Notes: generated by a model from the letters alone, not told the origin. A stretch of DNA of 64,000 nt from Verrucomicrobiaceae bacterium (GCA_027484445.1 JAIXSY010000041.1:1-64000), one strand, 5' to 3'; shown: positions 44,237 to 53,180, numbered from the stretch's first letter. Numbers and translations are program-made.

Positions 44237-45514
44237 GTGTTCACCGAAATCAAAGATTCCCTTCGCGACCTTTACTTGTCTGACTCACGCCCATGGCTGG
44301 TCGGTTTTAGTGGTGGAAAAGATTCTACCATGGTGGCTGGCCTTATCTTTGAAATGCTGAAAACGCTGCCCGCAGACCAGCGGACAAAAAAGGTATCTTT
44401 CCTATGCACCGACACCCGAGTCGAGATTCCGGCCATTGTGGGCATGATTGAAGGAACCTTGGATCGGATGAGGCGATTTGCCGACGCAAATGCCCTGAAT
44501 GTGGAGGTGCATCTGTTGAAGCCGCCGCCCGCTGAGACATTTTGGGTAAACATCATTGGCAGAGGCTATCCTCCGCCCAACCGCCACTTCCGCTGGTGTA
44601 CTCAGCGGATGAAAATCGACCCCGTGAACGTTTTCGTCGAACGAACCTTGGGACGCACCGGGCAGGCCATCCTCCACTTGGGTGCGCGGCGGGCGGAAAG
44701 TGCCAGCCGCTCCCAAACACTCGCCGGGATTGCCTTGAAAAACGGCCTACGGCGTCACCCTGACCTTCCCCGCGTGGACGTGTCCAATCCCATCGAGCAT
44801 CTGACCACGGAGCAGGTGTGGGCCTACCTCCTTCAAAACAGCCCGCCGTGGGGCGGGAGCAATCAGGAGCTTTACCGGCTGTATAAAGATGCAGGCGGCG
44901 GTGAATGCCCCATTCACATCGACACCAGCACCCCGAGTTGCGGGAACTCACGCTTTGGCTGCTGGACCTGTACTGTCGTGGAAAGGGACAAGGCAAGCGA
45001 GGGCCTTCTTGCCAGCGGGGATGAGCGCATGGAAGCCATGCTCGAATTCCGTGAGCTCCTTTTGGAAATGCAGGACCCCGCAAATGGATGGCGAGATACG
45101 AAACGGATGAATGGCGCGGATGGCAACGGCCCAATCATCATGAAAGGTCGAAGACACTTATTAAGAGAGTTGCTGAAACTACAAGATTCTGTCAGCATGA
45201 AACTGATCAGTGATGAAGAGCTTCTTCTCATCCAGCAGCATTGGAAATCCGCCCGCGACCCGGACGACGGACGCGGTGTGGCACGAATCTTAAACTCGCA
45301 CTCCGGCATCCCTATGCACGACCTTCGCAATACCGCCCGGCTCCGGAAACTGGAGGCTGAAATCGCAGCTGAGAAGAATCTGTCTGCCGAGACACTCCAG
45401 CGTCTCGTCTCCAAGGTGGAGGAGTTCAGCGAAAACAACAGGGCACATGGACTTCCGGCGGAGTTGACCCGAATTCTCAAGGACGATTTGGAAGCAATCA
45501 AGAACGCGGCTTAA
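44237..45514 (+). CDS. dndC: DNA phosphorothioation sulfurtransferase DndC
   Basis: A ~425-aa PP-loop ATPase-family protein of the DNA phosphorothioate (Dnd) system, which replaces a non-bridging phosphate oxygen by sulfur. The family start is TVFTEIKDSLRDLYLSDSRP, then VGFSGGKDSTMV (PP-loop), FRWCTQRMKIDPVN, ILHLGARRAESASRS and CGNSRFGCWTCTVVERDKAS with the Cys set for the iron-sulfur cluster. The frame is open to a TTG at 44099, but those residues are hydrophobic and unlike DndC, so the GTG at 44237 is preferred. dndD follows after 3 bases. Confidence 0.9.
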   Translation: MFTEIKDSLRDLYLSDSRPWLVGFSGGKDSTMVAGLIFEMLKTLPADQRTKKVSFLCTDTRVEIPAIVGMIEGTLDRMRRFADANALNVEVHLLKPPPAETFWVNIIGRGYPPPNRHFRWCTQRMKIDPVNVFVERTLGRTGQAILHLGARRAESASRSQTLAGIALKNGLRRHPDLPRVDVSNPIEHLTTEQVWAYLLQNSPPWGGSNQELYRLYKDAGGGECPIHIDTSTPSCGNSRFGCWTCTVVERDKASEGLLASGDERMEAMLEFRELLLEMQDPANGWRDTKRMNGADGNGPIIMKGRRHLLRELLKLQDSVSMKLISDEELLLIQQHWKSARDPDDGRGVARILNSHSGIPMHDLRNTARLRKLEAEIAAEKNLSAETLQRLVSKVEEFSENNRAHGLPAELTRILKDDLEAIKNAA

Positions 45515-45517
45515 AGC

Positions 45518-47605
45518 ATGGCAAATCTCATCTCAATCGACGATCTCGAGATCACCAATTTCGGCCCGTTCTACGGGACGACCAGGTTTAACTTCCTCAC
45601 GGACTCGGAGGGTCCTCCTCATGTTCTGATTGGTGGTAAAAACGGGGCTGGGAAGACGCATGTGCTCCGCGCTATGTATCTTGCTGTTGCCGGTAGCGCT
45701 GGTATCGGTGACCTGAGAAAGGTGGAAACCGGTTCGGATGCCAATCGCTTCAATTTCGACAGGGTCTTAAATCGTCGAGCAGCCCGAGAAGGCGAAGATA
45801 AATGCACCTTGAAGGCCACCATTCGGCAGCGAGACGCTGATAGTGGCAAGGAACAGATTCTCACCCTGCATCGTGAGATACGGTTTCGCCCAGCATCCCC
45901 TCCCGTTTGGCACTCATGGGCCGAACGTTCCAACGATTTAGAAAGCGTCACCGAGGAGGCCTTGATCGAACGGCTTCGTGATGCGTTCCTGCCTCGGCAC
46001 CTAGCACGCTTCTTTTTCTTTGATGCTGAGAAAAGCCAGAACGTCCAGTTGGGCGATTCCGACATCGTGAAAGGGGTTAGTCGTATTCTTGGGCTTTGGG
46101 CTTATGAACGCCTCGAAGAAGAACTTCGTGATATTTTCACGAACACAAACCGACAGCTCAACTCCAGCGGCGGCAATGAAGCTATTGAAAAGCTTTCTGC
46201 CGTGCAGGCTGAGATTACCACCTTGCGCGGAAAGATGCAGTCTAACGAAGTGAAGGAGCGTCAGCGTCGTGAAGAATTGCAGGAGGCTGAAACCAAGCTG
46301 TCGGAAGTCGAGGATCAATTGAAAACCTTAGGGGCAGTTGACCCTGCGAAACTGCAACAAGATCAGAACACCCGCGAAAAGGTTTCAGTGGCAAAACGGG
46401 AGATTGAACGGCAGCTTGAAACAGTGTGGGAGCTTCCGATGCCCGTCGCCTTGCTTGCTGGTTTGAGAGGATCATTGGCCCAGCAGCTTCAGGGTGAAGA
46501 AACAAAGCGTTCTTGGTTGGATCAAAAACAAGCGATTGAGCCGAGGCTGCCTGCGATCAAAGCAGAAGTTTTTGAGTCCCCCCCACCTGAGCATGCGCTG
46601 CCCGCCCCCACCCATGACTTTTATTCAAGCAGGCTCACGAAGGCGTTAGAGGGCCTGTTCCATCCACCACCCGATGGCGTGGAAGGTATTGAGATCTTTG
46701 CCTGTGACCGCCCCGAAACGAATTTCGCGGTCCGTCAAATCCTAGCCGCTCCATATGCTGAATTGCAGGGCATTGAAGAGTCCTGCCGAAAGCTGGAACT
46801 CCTAGAGCAGGATTGGAAAGATCTGGAGTATCAAATCCGGCAGCAATCCCAAAACATCGCCGCCATCGGGGCCGGACAAAAACTGCATGAGGAGCGGGCC
46901 AGTCTGAAAGCAGACATCGCCCGCATTGAAAAGGAGCTCACGGAGTTTGCCAGCCTTCGGCAGCAGCATGAAGCTGAAATGTTTCGCCTGAAAGTCGAGG
47001 AAACACGCCTTTCAGAAGCCGAAGCATCTGCCTCTAAGGGCAGAAGCCTTGCTTCACGCGCCCATGCTTATCGCGAAGCAGCCAGTCTCATGCGGAAACG
47101 CGCTTCGGAGCAGATGCGGAAGCAGATCAACGAGCTGGTCAGTGATTTGTGGCTGGAGATTACTGACCGTGGCCACGAGTTTAAGGGGCTTGAGTTCACA
47201 GGCGACCTTTGGCAGTGCGAATTGATCCGCCGGAATGGAAATCGCATTAGTTGGGATGACGCAAATCCTTCTGCTGGTCAAAAGCAGGTCCGCTTGCTGG
47301 CATTCTACGAAGCTCTGCGTCGTCTGGCACAGACCGTTCCGCCGCTGGTGGTGGACACACCGCTGGGCCGCCTAGACAAAGAAGTTCGTGCTGCGGTTCT
47401 GAGCCGTCTCTACCTCAATGACGACGGTCACCAGTCGATCGTGCTAGCTACGAATGCTGAAATTGATCCAGACGGCGAACTGTTCGGCAAGGTGCGCGAT
47501 CAGTTCGGCAAGGCATTCACTCTTGTGGCCGAAGGCAAAGAAGGAACAGACGACTACGAGGTGCACGTCGAGCAAAAAAAATACTTTGGCAAACGCATCG
47601 GATGA
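45518..47605 (+). CDS. dndD: DndD-type SMC-like ATPase
   Basis: A 695-aa protein that works in DNA phosphorothioation, thought to sense or alter DNA structure by ATP hydrolysis. Walker A is GGKNGAGKTHVL (near residue 40). A Rad50/SMC-like coiled coil occupies about 200-350 and 430-560, and FFFDAEKSQ lies at about 165. Walker B and signature regions are in the last 120 residues (NPSAGQKQVRLLAFYEALRR and VVDTPLGRLDKEVR). It is co-transcribed with dndC (3-base gap) and overlaps the 137-aa gene by four bases (ATGA). Confidence 0.88.
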   Translation: MANLISIDDLEITNFGPFYGTTRFNFLTDSEGPPHVLIGGKNGAGKTHVLRAMYLAVAGSAGIGDLRKVETGSDANRFNFDRVLNRRAAREGEDKCTLKATIRQRDADSGKEQILTLHREIRFRPASPPVWHSWAERSNDLESVTEEALIERLRDAFLPRHLARFFFFDAEKSQNVQLGDSDIVKGVSRILGLWAYERLEEELRDIFTNTNRQLNSSGGNEAIEKLSAVQAEITTLRGKMQSNEVKERQRREELQEAETKLSEVEDQLKTLGAVDPAKLQQDQNTREKVSVAKREIERQLETVWELPMPVALLAGLRGSLAQQLQGEETKRSWLDQKQAIEPRLPAIKAEVFESPPPEHALPAPTHDFYSSRLTKALEGLFHPPPDGVEGIEIFACDRPETNFAVRQILAAPYAELQGIEESCRKLELLEQDWKDLEYQIRQQSQNIAAIGAGQKLHEERASLKADIARIEKELTEFASLRQQHEAEMFRLKVEETRLSEAEASASKGRSLASRAHAYREAASLMRKRASEQMRKQINELVSDLWLEITDRGHEFKGLEFTGDLWQCELIRRNGNRISWDDANPSAGQKQVRLLAFYEALRRLAQTVPPLVVDTPLGRLDKEVRAAVLSRLYLNDDGHQSIVLATNAEIDPDGELFGKVRDQFGKAFTLVAEGKEGTDDYEVHVEQKKYFGKRIG

Positions 47606-48015
47606 ACTCGCTCGGTGAACCAGATCATGTGGACGACCTGCCGTGTGTGCGGCAGTGCCCGGCGCTGCGCACACCGCTTCTGGCAGGAGAGTTTTTGCCT
47701 GCTGGTTTCGCCTATTCCGCTCCTCGACCGGAGACGCGGGCGAAAGTAGTCGCGCGCTACGCATTTCCAGAATCGCGAGAAAGCTATGTGTTCAAGGTGC
47801 AACCTTGCCTGACTGCTGGCCGCTGGTATGCATGGGGCGATTACTGCGCCAGCGGCCAGCGTGTGGTCGATGCCTGCTACGAGTTCCTGGACGGTGGTGG
47901 CAGCTTCCGTAGTCGGGCAGCGGCGGAATGGGCCATCCATAGCTACGTCGCGCACCTGCACGCCCAGGATCATACCACCCCTTTCCTCTCCCATGACTCC
48001 GAGCCAGTCTGCTGA
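47602..48015 (+). CDS. Unknown 137-aa protein within the dnd operon
   Basis: A short protein with no family that I recognise. It starts within the dndD stop (ATGA overlap) and overlaps the next gene by 23 bases, so it is very likely translated. It has five or six Cys residues (CVRQC near the start, one in VQPCLTAG, DYCASGQ, DACYEF and the terminal C). A conserved-looking segment is FRSRAAAEWAIHSYVAHLH near residue 105. It is not similar to the ~110-aa DndE. It may be a small auxiliary factor for the phosphorothioation complex, which is inference from position only. Confidence 0.6.
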   Translation: MNSLGEPDHVDDLPCVRQCPALRTPLLAGEFLPAGFAYSAPRPETRAKVVARYAFPESRESYVFKVQPCLTAGRWYAWGDYCASGQRVVDACYEFLDGGGSFRSRAAAEWAIHSYVAHLHAQDHTTPFLSHDSEPVC

Positions 48016-49462
48016 AAAGTTTATCGAGCAAGTTCACGCTAGCGTTGGCGCAAAGACCAAGGCAGTGCTTGGCCGTGCCGCTGTAAGTCTGGCACTAGCC
48101 GAAGGCGTGCCACCTGATTACAAAGCTCCCGTTGCCAACGGGAAAGACATCAGTTGGGACGCCTTGGTCGGGAATTTGGAAGAAGTGTATCGTGCTGCCG
48201 TCCGCTTTCGGGCAGGCAAGGCGTTGGATGAAACTAGCTTCCAGCGGGAGTTCCGTCGCGCCTTTGAATTTGGCTGTTGGCGCATGGAGGAGATTTGGGA
48301 ACAGTGCGGACGGGATCAGTCCCGCTTTGTGGGAGACCTGCTGAAACGCACTCACGGCGCTTCTCTCCAAATGCCGGTTTCGTTGACCGGCCCCGACGGC
48401 ACTCCTGCACGTGGTCTTGTGGACAGCGAGGTTACGCTCAAGCTGCTCGCTGACGGTGACGCTTGGAGCATGAACGGGCCGGGCACCAAGAACGGCTTGC
48501 TGATCATTTCTGGCCAACCGGGCTCTGGAAAGAGCCAGCTTGCCCTCGATCTGCTCGCACAGCTTTCCCGCCAAGGTGTGAAGTTCCTCTTTTTCGACCT
48601 CAAAGGAGAGCTTGAAGAGGCTGGCGACGACGAACAGAAAGCCCAAAACCGCAAACGTTTCTTCGATGCCACGGGTGCCCAATACCTGAGACTGATTGAT
48701 TCACCTCTTCCGGTAAACCCTCTGTATGCGGGCAAGAGCGGCCCTGAAACCGCCAATATTGCATCGCGTGTCGCTTCATTGGTCCGGGCCTTTGGTCCCC
48801 AGATGGGCCAAAACCAAGAGGATGAGCTGCGTGGAGCCTATCAAGCTCTTAAACGACCGGATTTCCCCTCCCTTGTCACCCAACTCGAATCCCAAGGAGC
48901 CGAAGGTGTCGTGGTTTCCGTGCTCAAGAAACTGGTGGAACTGAACGTCTTCGCCACCGGCGCCAAAGCCATTCCCTTCGAGCAGTGGATTGCCCGCTCC
49001 AACATCATCGACCTCAAGCGCCTCGATAATGAAACCCGCGTGCTCGTGGTCGCCTTTGTTCTGAACTTCTTCATTGAGCGCTTGAACCGCAATCTCGGCG
49101 TTCGAAACGGCATCCAACCACTTCAGATGGTGCTCTTCGTGGATGAAGCCCACAACATTCTGCCCAAAGACGGCAAAGCACAGCTCCTCGAAAAGCTCGC
49201 CCGCGAAGGCCGCTCATGGGGCTTCCCCCTTTGGCTAGCCAGCCAGGATGCCGACAAATTCCTCAGCAGCGGAGTAGACTTTGCCGACCTCGCCTCCGCA
49301 GGCATTCACTTCTCGCCACAAACGCTTAAGCCCAAGGAGCAAAAGGACATCCTTGGTGCTGCCGTAACTAGAACCCTGGAAAAAGGTGAAGCTGTGCTGC
49401 GACTCGGTGGCAAGACCACTACGGGTGAAATGAGGCAGTTTTGGAGGGAACAAGGTCAATAA
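47993..49462 (+). CDS. DndE-like domain fused to a HerA/FtsK-type ATPase
   Basis: A 489-aa protein. The first ~100 residues (AVLGRAAVSLALAEGVPPDY and GKDISWDALVGNLEEVYRA) resemble the DndE family, which binds nicked DNA. The rest is a HerA/VirB4-like ATPase: Walker A ISGQPGSGKSQLALDL (about residue 165), KFLFFDLKGELEEAGDD, and Walker B QMVLFVDEAHNILPKDG (about 380). LWLASQDADKFLSS is the sensor region and TTTGEMRQFWREQ the end. The start ATG at 47993 lies inside the 137-aa gene; the longer frame to 47828 is a shadow. In typical Dnd loci DndE and the HerA-type DptH/DndH are separate genes, so this is a fused form. Confidence 0.8.
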   Translation: MTPSQSAEKFIEQVHASVGAKTKAVLGRAAVSLALAEGVPPDYKAPVANGKDISWDALVGNLEEVYRAAVRFRAGKALDETSFQREFRRAFEFGCWRMEEIWEQCGRDQSRFVGDLLKRTHGASLQMPVSLTGPDGTPARGLVDSEVTLKLLADGDAWSMNGPGTKNGLLIISGQPGSGKSQLALDLLAQLSRQGVKFLFFDLKGELEEAGDDEQKAQNRKRFFDATGAQYLRLIDSPLPVNPLYAGKSGPETANIASRVASLVRAFGPQMGQNQEDELRGAYQALKRPDFPSLVTQLESQGAEGVVVSVLKKLVELNVFATGAKAIPFEQWIARSNIIDLKRLDNETRVLVVAFVLNFFIERLNRNLGVRNGIQPLQMVLFVDEAHNILPKDGKAQLLEKLAREGRSWGFPLWLASQDADKFLSSGVDFADLASAGIHFSPQTLKPKEQKDILGAAVTRTLEKGEAVLRLGGKTTTGEMRQFWREQGQ

Positions 49463-49467
49463 ACACC

Positions 49468-50124
49468 ATGGCTATAAGCAACGAACAACCACGATTCTGG
49501 ATTTACGGACTTTCTGCCGCTGGATTGCTCGTGGTATTCACTATTGGCATTCTTATACCCGACTATTGGAGCTACAATCTCGAGCTGGAAAGAATGAAAC
49601 TGGATCAGCGCGCGGATGCCTCTGAAACACCAGTGCAGGAAAAGCCGCAGGATGGAAGTGCTAAGAATTCACTTCAATCCGTGCATATATCAGTTCCAAC
49701 ACAGACGAAGTCAGGAGCAGAGAAATCCCAAGGGGTGGGCGCTGAGAAGATTTTCGAAACCTATGGCAAGCTCATCACGATGCTGCTTGGTTTTGTTTCA
49801 ATTCTCGGGGTGTTTGTCGGCTTCTTTGTTCGCAAAAGTCTTCGAGAAATTGAAGACGATGTTGAGAATCGCGTGGAGAAACGCATGAAGCTTTGGGAGG
49901 ACCAGAAAGACATGGTTTTGGAGAAGGTAAAAGCCGCTGAAACCAAGTATGATAAATATACCACCTTGTACGACGAAATGAAAAAAGCGCTCGATGCATG
50001 GAAGAGAATTCAGGAAACTGAGGCAAATATCGTGAAGCCCCGCGCCACAGCACCTGAGACAGTTGCTGAATCTTTAGACAGAGATCCTGCATTTAATCTT
50101 CCATCCGATGAAATCCTCCACTAA
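49468..50124 (+). CDS. Membrane/coiled-coil protein in the dnd operon
   Basis: A 218-aa protein with two hydrophobic segments: about residues 12-30 (IYGLSAAGLLVVFTIGIL) and about 108-125 (ITMLLGFVSILGVFVGFF). A Lys/Glu-rich coiled coil follows at about 130-190 (RKSLREIEDDVENRVEKRMK). No family is recognised. It starts 5 bases after the DndE-HerA stop and its end overlaps the next gene by 17 bases, so it belongs to the same operon. It could anchor the phosphorothioation complex at the membrane. Function unknown. Confidence 0.65.
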   Translation: MAISNEQPRFWIYGLSAAGLLVVFTIGILIPDYWSYNLELERMKLDQRADASETPVQEKPQDGSAKNSLQSVHISVPTQTKSGAEKSQGVGAEKIFETYGKLITMLLGFVSILGVFVGFFVRKSLREIEDDVENRVEKRMKLWEDQKDMVLEKVKAAETKYDKYTTLYDEMKKALDAWKRIQETEANIVKPRATAPETVAESLDRDPAFNLPSDEILH

Positions 50125-51400
50125 ATCATCTGCGGGTCCATTTGGTGTCATCGAGATTGCTCAGAAAGGAAGCCGCTTCCTAGTATGCTCCATTGCTGCA
50201 CGTGATTTATCAAGGTTGTGCGGTGGCTTGGCTTCTTCGCCCGCTCGCTCCACCTCGCCCGACAGTCTCGGCATATCGAACGCAAAAGATATCAAAGCAC
50301 TTGTTACTGCTGTTGAGTCTCCTGCCTTCGCTCTGGAGGTGTCACAACTTCAGGCCGATATATATCAAGCGGAGGATCCATACCAGCGTGTCCTTGACCG
50401 CAGCCGGGCGAAAGCGATCTCAAACTACTTGAAGACTGAGGATGCTCTTTTACCAAACGGCATCATTCTGGCAGCAAATGACGGTGTGGACATCCAAGTC
50501 CGCAATCACGAAGTGATATTTGAATGGGACGCGGAGGAACTACCTCAGCCTTTCAATATTATTGACGGACAGCATAGAGTGGAAGGTCTCAAGCTGCTTG
50601 CGGCTGACAACGACGATCAATATGGAGGGTTCCAAGTTCCCGCAACCATCCTCATTGACCTGCCTTTTTACTCGCAAGCCGAACTGTTCGCGACAATCAA
50701 CGGGGAACAAAAGAAGGTCTCCAAGTCACAGATATTCGACCTGCTCGGCTACAAACCTGTTGAAGACGTCAAACTCCGTGAGCAGGCATATCTAAGTGAA
50801 ATGCATATTCAGCGTTTCTGTCATCATGCCATCAAGGTATTGAATGCATCCCAAAAATCCCCTTGGCACCTGCGAATCAAAATGAGAGGCAGTGGAGAAG
50901 GTGTCGTTACTCAGGCGGCTTTCGTCGATCACTTGTCCGAGCTGTGCGCACCCAAGAAGGCTCGTCAACATGCGCGATTCATCCCAGTGCTTTATCATTT
51001 CTTGAAGAATGACGATCTGGCAGGCATCGCACGACTCTTGTTGATCTATTTCATCGGTGTTCGGCACGCTAAACCAAAGTTCTGGGAAACGAATGAATCA
51101 CTTCAGAAGTGTCTATTTGGTAAGACGAATGGAGTCGTTGTGCTTTTGTGGGTGCTTCACGATATGATCTGCCTAGCTGGTGGTGTCGATAAATTGTCTA
51201 TTGAGAATGTCAGCAAGTATTGGCGAAATGTTCCAGACATACAGATTGAAACGGTGCCAAAAGGCGGCTCGAAAGGCTATCAAACAGAAGTCTTTGAGGC
51301 GATGGCACCTCACCTATTTGGAAAAGATCACCGGGTTAATCTCACGAAAGCGATGGAGCCAATTAAACAAGATTTGATAGAGTCTGCGGGCCTATTTTAG
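50108..51400 (+). CDS. dndB: DGQHR-domain protein, DndB-like
   Basis: A 430-aa protein with the family signature FNIIDGQHRVEGLKLLAAD, matching the DGQHR domain of DndB. DndB regulates phosphorothioation and represses dnd expression in known systems. Other typical pieces are DRSRAKAISNYLKTEDALLP, LFATINGEQKKVSKSQIFDL and VTQAAFVDHLSEL. The gene is the last of the plus-strand dnd run, whereas dndB normally precedes dndC. The ATG at 50108 sits inside the membrane-protein gene. Assignment to DndB rather than another DGQHR protein is probable, not certain. Confidence 0.75.
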   Translation: MKSSTKSSAGPFGVIEIAQKGSRFLVCSIAARDLSRLCGGLASSPARSTSPDSLGISNAKDIKALVTAVESPAFALEVSQLQADIYQAEDPYQRVLDRSRAKAISNYLKTEDALLPNGIILAANDGVDIQVRNHEVIFEWDAEELPQPFNIIDGQHRVEGLKLLAADNDDQYGGFQVPATILIDLPFYSQAELFATINGEQKKVSKSQIFDLLGYKPVEDVKLREQAYLSEMHIQRFCHHAIKVLNASQKSPWHLRIKMRGSGEGVVTQAAFVDHLSELCAPKKARQHARFIPVLYHFLKNDDLAGIARLLLIYFIGVRHAKPKFWETNESLQKCLFGKTNGVVVLLWVLHDMICLAGGVDKLSIENVSKYWRNVPDIQIETVPKGGSKGYQTEVFEAMAPHLFGKDHRVNLTKAMEPIKQDLIESAGLF

Positions 51401-51485
51401 TGCCGCTGAACGACGATCTAATACGGAAGATGCAATCTTTCGGGTGCCCCGGTGCGTTTTTATCGAATGATGATAGCTGGGTATG

Positions 51486-51761
51486 TCACGCCACCAAGGC
51501 AGCCGTATGCCGGACACAAAATCGCTCTTCCTGGCGGGGCGCGTCGATTTGGGATTCCCGCACGCTGACGACCGCCACGGTTTGCCCGAGGGCGTTGAAC
51601 ACCTCCAGCTCGTAGCCGGGTTCCTGACCGACCGCACCTTCATACTGCTCGACCACGGTGGCGATGTCTCCGCGGCACAGGTCGTGCGCGGGGATGTCCT
51701 GGGCCAGGATGACCCGGGTGAAGAGTTCGTGTTTCATGACGCTGTCCGCAGGGAGTTTCAT
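51486..51761 (-). CDS. DUF4926-like protein
   Basis: A ~91-aa protein resembling DUF4926: HELFTRVILAQDIPAHDLCRG, DIATVVEQYEGA, YELEVFNALGQTVAVVSV. The ATG at 51761 overlaps the stop of the cysteine desulfurase (ATGA), so it is translationally coupled. A start at 51737 is also possible. DUF4926 proteins are usually ~80 aa and often occur beside small accessory or defence genes; their function is unknown. It ends facing the dndB end, 85 bases away. Confidence 0.65.
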   Translation of the reverse strand: MKLPADSVMKHELFTRVILAQDIPAHDLCRGDIATVVEQYEGAVGQEPGYELEVFNALGQTVAVVSVRESQIDAPRQEERFCVRHTAALVA

Positions 51762-52894
51762 GGGCTGCCGCGCAGGCTGGAGGTGATCTGGCGAAGGTGA
51801 TCGAGAACGTCGTTCACCTCCGATTTCCTCAAACCCGCCCCAAGTGAAAGGCGCACACATTGCTGCGCGGCCTTGCCCGGCTTCATGGCGGCGATGACGT
51901 GGGAAGGATCGGGCGAGTCAGCCAAGCACGCTGAACCACTACTGGCGCAGATGCCCACCTGATCGAGCAGTAACAGCAAAGCCTCCGACTCGATGCCGTG
52001 GAAAGTGATGTTCGTGGTATTGACGAGGCGCTGGGTGGCGTGGCCATTGAGTTCTGTGTTCGGAATCGTCTTCAGGATGCCTTCCTCCATGGCATCGCGC
52101 AGCGGACGGAGGATGCTGTCGTATTTCGGCAGCTTCTGTTGAGCGTGTGCCGCAGCGGCGCCCAAGCCGACGCTGCTGGCGACATTCTCCGTGCCGCCGC
52201 GACGTGAGCGCTCCTGATGGCCGCCCTGCACAAAGGGAACAAAGGGCGCTTTCTTCTGCACATAGAGAGCGCCGACTCCTTTCGGTGCGCCAATCTTGTG
52301 GCCCGTGAGGGAGAGGTAGTCGATGGGCAGGTCCTTGAGCTTCATCGGCAGCTTGCCGACGGCCTGCACCGCATCGCAGTGGTAAAGGACGCCTTTGCTG
52401 CGGCAGAGCTGGCCGATGTCCTCGACCGGGAAGAGCACACCGGTTTCGTTGTTCGCCCACATGAGGGAAACCAGCGCCGTGTCAGGCCGGATGGCCTCTT
52501 CCAAGTCAGGCATGGAGATCAATCCCTCCCGGTCCACAGGCAGGTAAGTCACTTCATAGCCCCGGAACTCCTGCAAGAAGCGGCAGTAGCTCAGCACCGA
52601 GGAGTGCTCGACCTGCGAGGTGACGATGTGCGTCTTTCCCGTGCTGTGAATCACAGCATGGAGGGCAGTGTTGTTGCTCTCCGTGCCGCCGCTGGTGAAC
52701 AGCACCTCCCGCGGCGACTTCGCCCCGATCAAATCGGCAACCTGCTCCCGAGCGTTCTCGATCTTCGACTTCAAGTGCGACCCAAAGCGGTAGGAGCTGG
52801 AAGGATTCCCCCATTCATCGCCCAGATACGGCAGCATCGCCTCACGCACCTCGGGCAGGACGGGCGTGGTGGCGTTGTAGTCGAGGTAGATCAC
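51758..52894 (-). CDS. dndA: Cysteine desulfurase (DndA/IscS family)
   Basis: A 378-aa PLP enzyme that supplies sulfur, probably for DndC. It starts IYLDYNATTPVLPEVREAML. TSGGTESNNTALHAV, CDAVQAVGKLPMKL, SLTGHKIGAPKGVGALYVQK (PLP Lys) and ICASSGSACLADSPDPSHVI (catalytic Cys) are clear. The GTG at 52894 is the family start; the frame is open to 52942. It lies on the opposite strand from dndC-dndB, convergent, with the DUF4926 gene coupled behind it. A second, decayed copy of its 3' part lies 2.1 kb away. Confidence 0.88.
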   Translation of the reverse strand: MIYLDYNATTPVLPEVREAMLPYLGDEWGNPSSSYRFGSHLKSKIENAREQVADLIGAKSPREVLFTSGGTESNNTALHAVIHSTGKTHIVTSQVEHSSVLSYCRFLQEFRGYEVTYLPVDREGLISMPDLEEAIRPDTALVSLMWANNETGVLFPVEDIGQLCRSKGVLYHCDAVQAVGKLPMKLKDLPIDYLSLTGHKIGAPKGVGALYVQKKAPFVPFVQGGHQERSRRGGTENVASSVGLGAAAAHAQQKLPKYDSILRPLRDAMEEGILKTIPNTELNGHATQRLVNTTNITFHGIESEALLLLLDQVGICASSGSACLADSPDPSHVIAAMKPGKAAQQCVRLSLGAGLRKSEVNDVLDHLRQITSSLRGSP

Positions 52895-53028
52895 ACTTGA
52901 TCGTTGCCGGGAATGTTCATGGTGGCAAGCGCCTTGGCGCATTTGACTGAAGCCCCTCCGATAGGACCAAGGCTGTGTTCGGGTATTTCAATCTGCCCTT
53001 GGGTGTGGAGGGCTGAAAAAGAAAGTGC

Positions 53029-53133
53029 GTGAAGGCCTACGCCTGTGAGCCGCTGAGTCTGCCCGAGGATGCGGCGCTGCCGGATCCTGCGTTCCTCGCC
53101 GAGCATTGGGCGAAGGTCTTCCGGGCGGCTTGA
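53029..53133 (+). pseudogene. Possible fragment of a protein-coding gene
   Basis: A GTG-started frame of 34 codons reads VKAYACEPLSLPEDAALPDP and then LAEHWAKVFRAA before a stop. The composition looks like a real protein C-terminus rather than random frame, but it is too short to assign. It lies upstream of the cysteine desulfurase in a gap of about 480 bases (52895-53374) that otherwise holds the palindromic element. Confidence 0.25.
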
Positions 53134-53180
53134 GGCGGCGTGGGTGGGGGCGGTGCCTTTGGCCGGGGCTTAGTGAACCC

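Noticed and set aside
52891..53106. 71-aa open frame on the minus strand ending at the dndA start
   Set aside because: It has no recognisable family and covers the same bases as the possible plus-strand fragment; its overlap with the dndA GTG may be chance.
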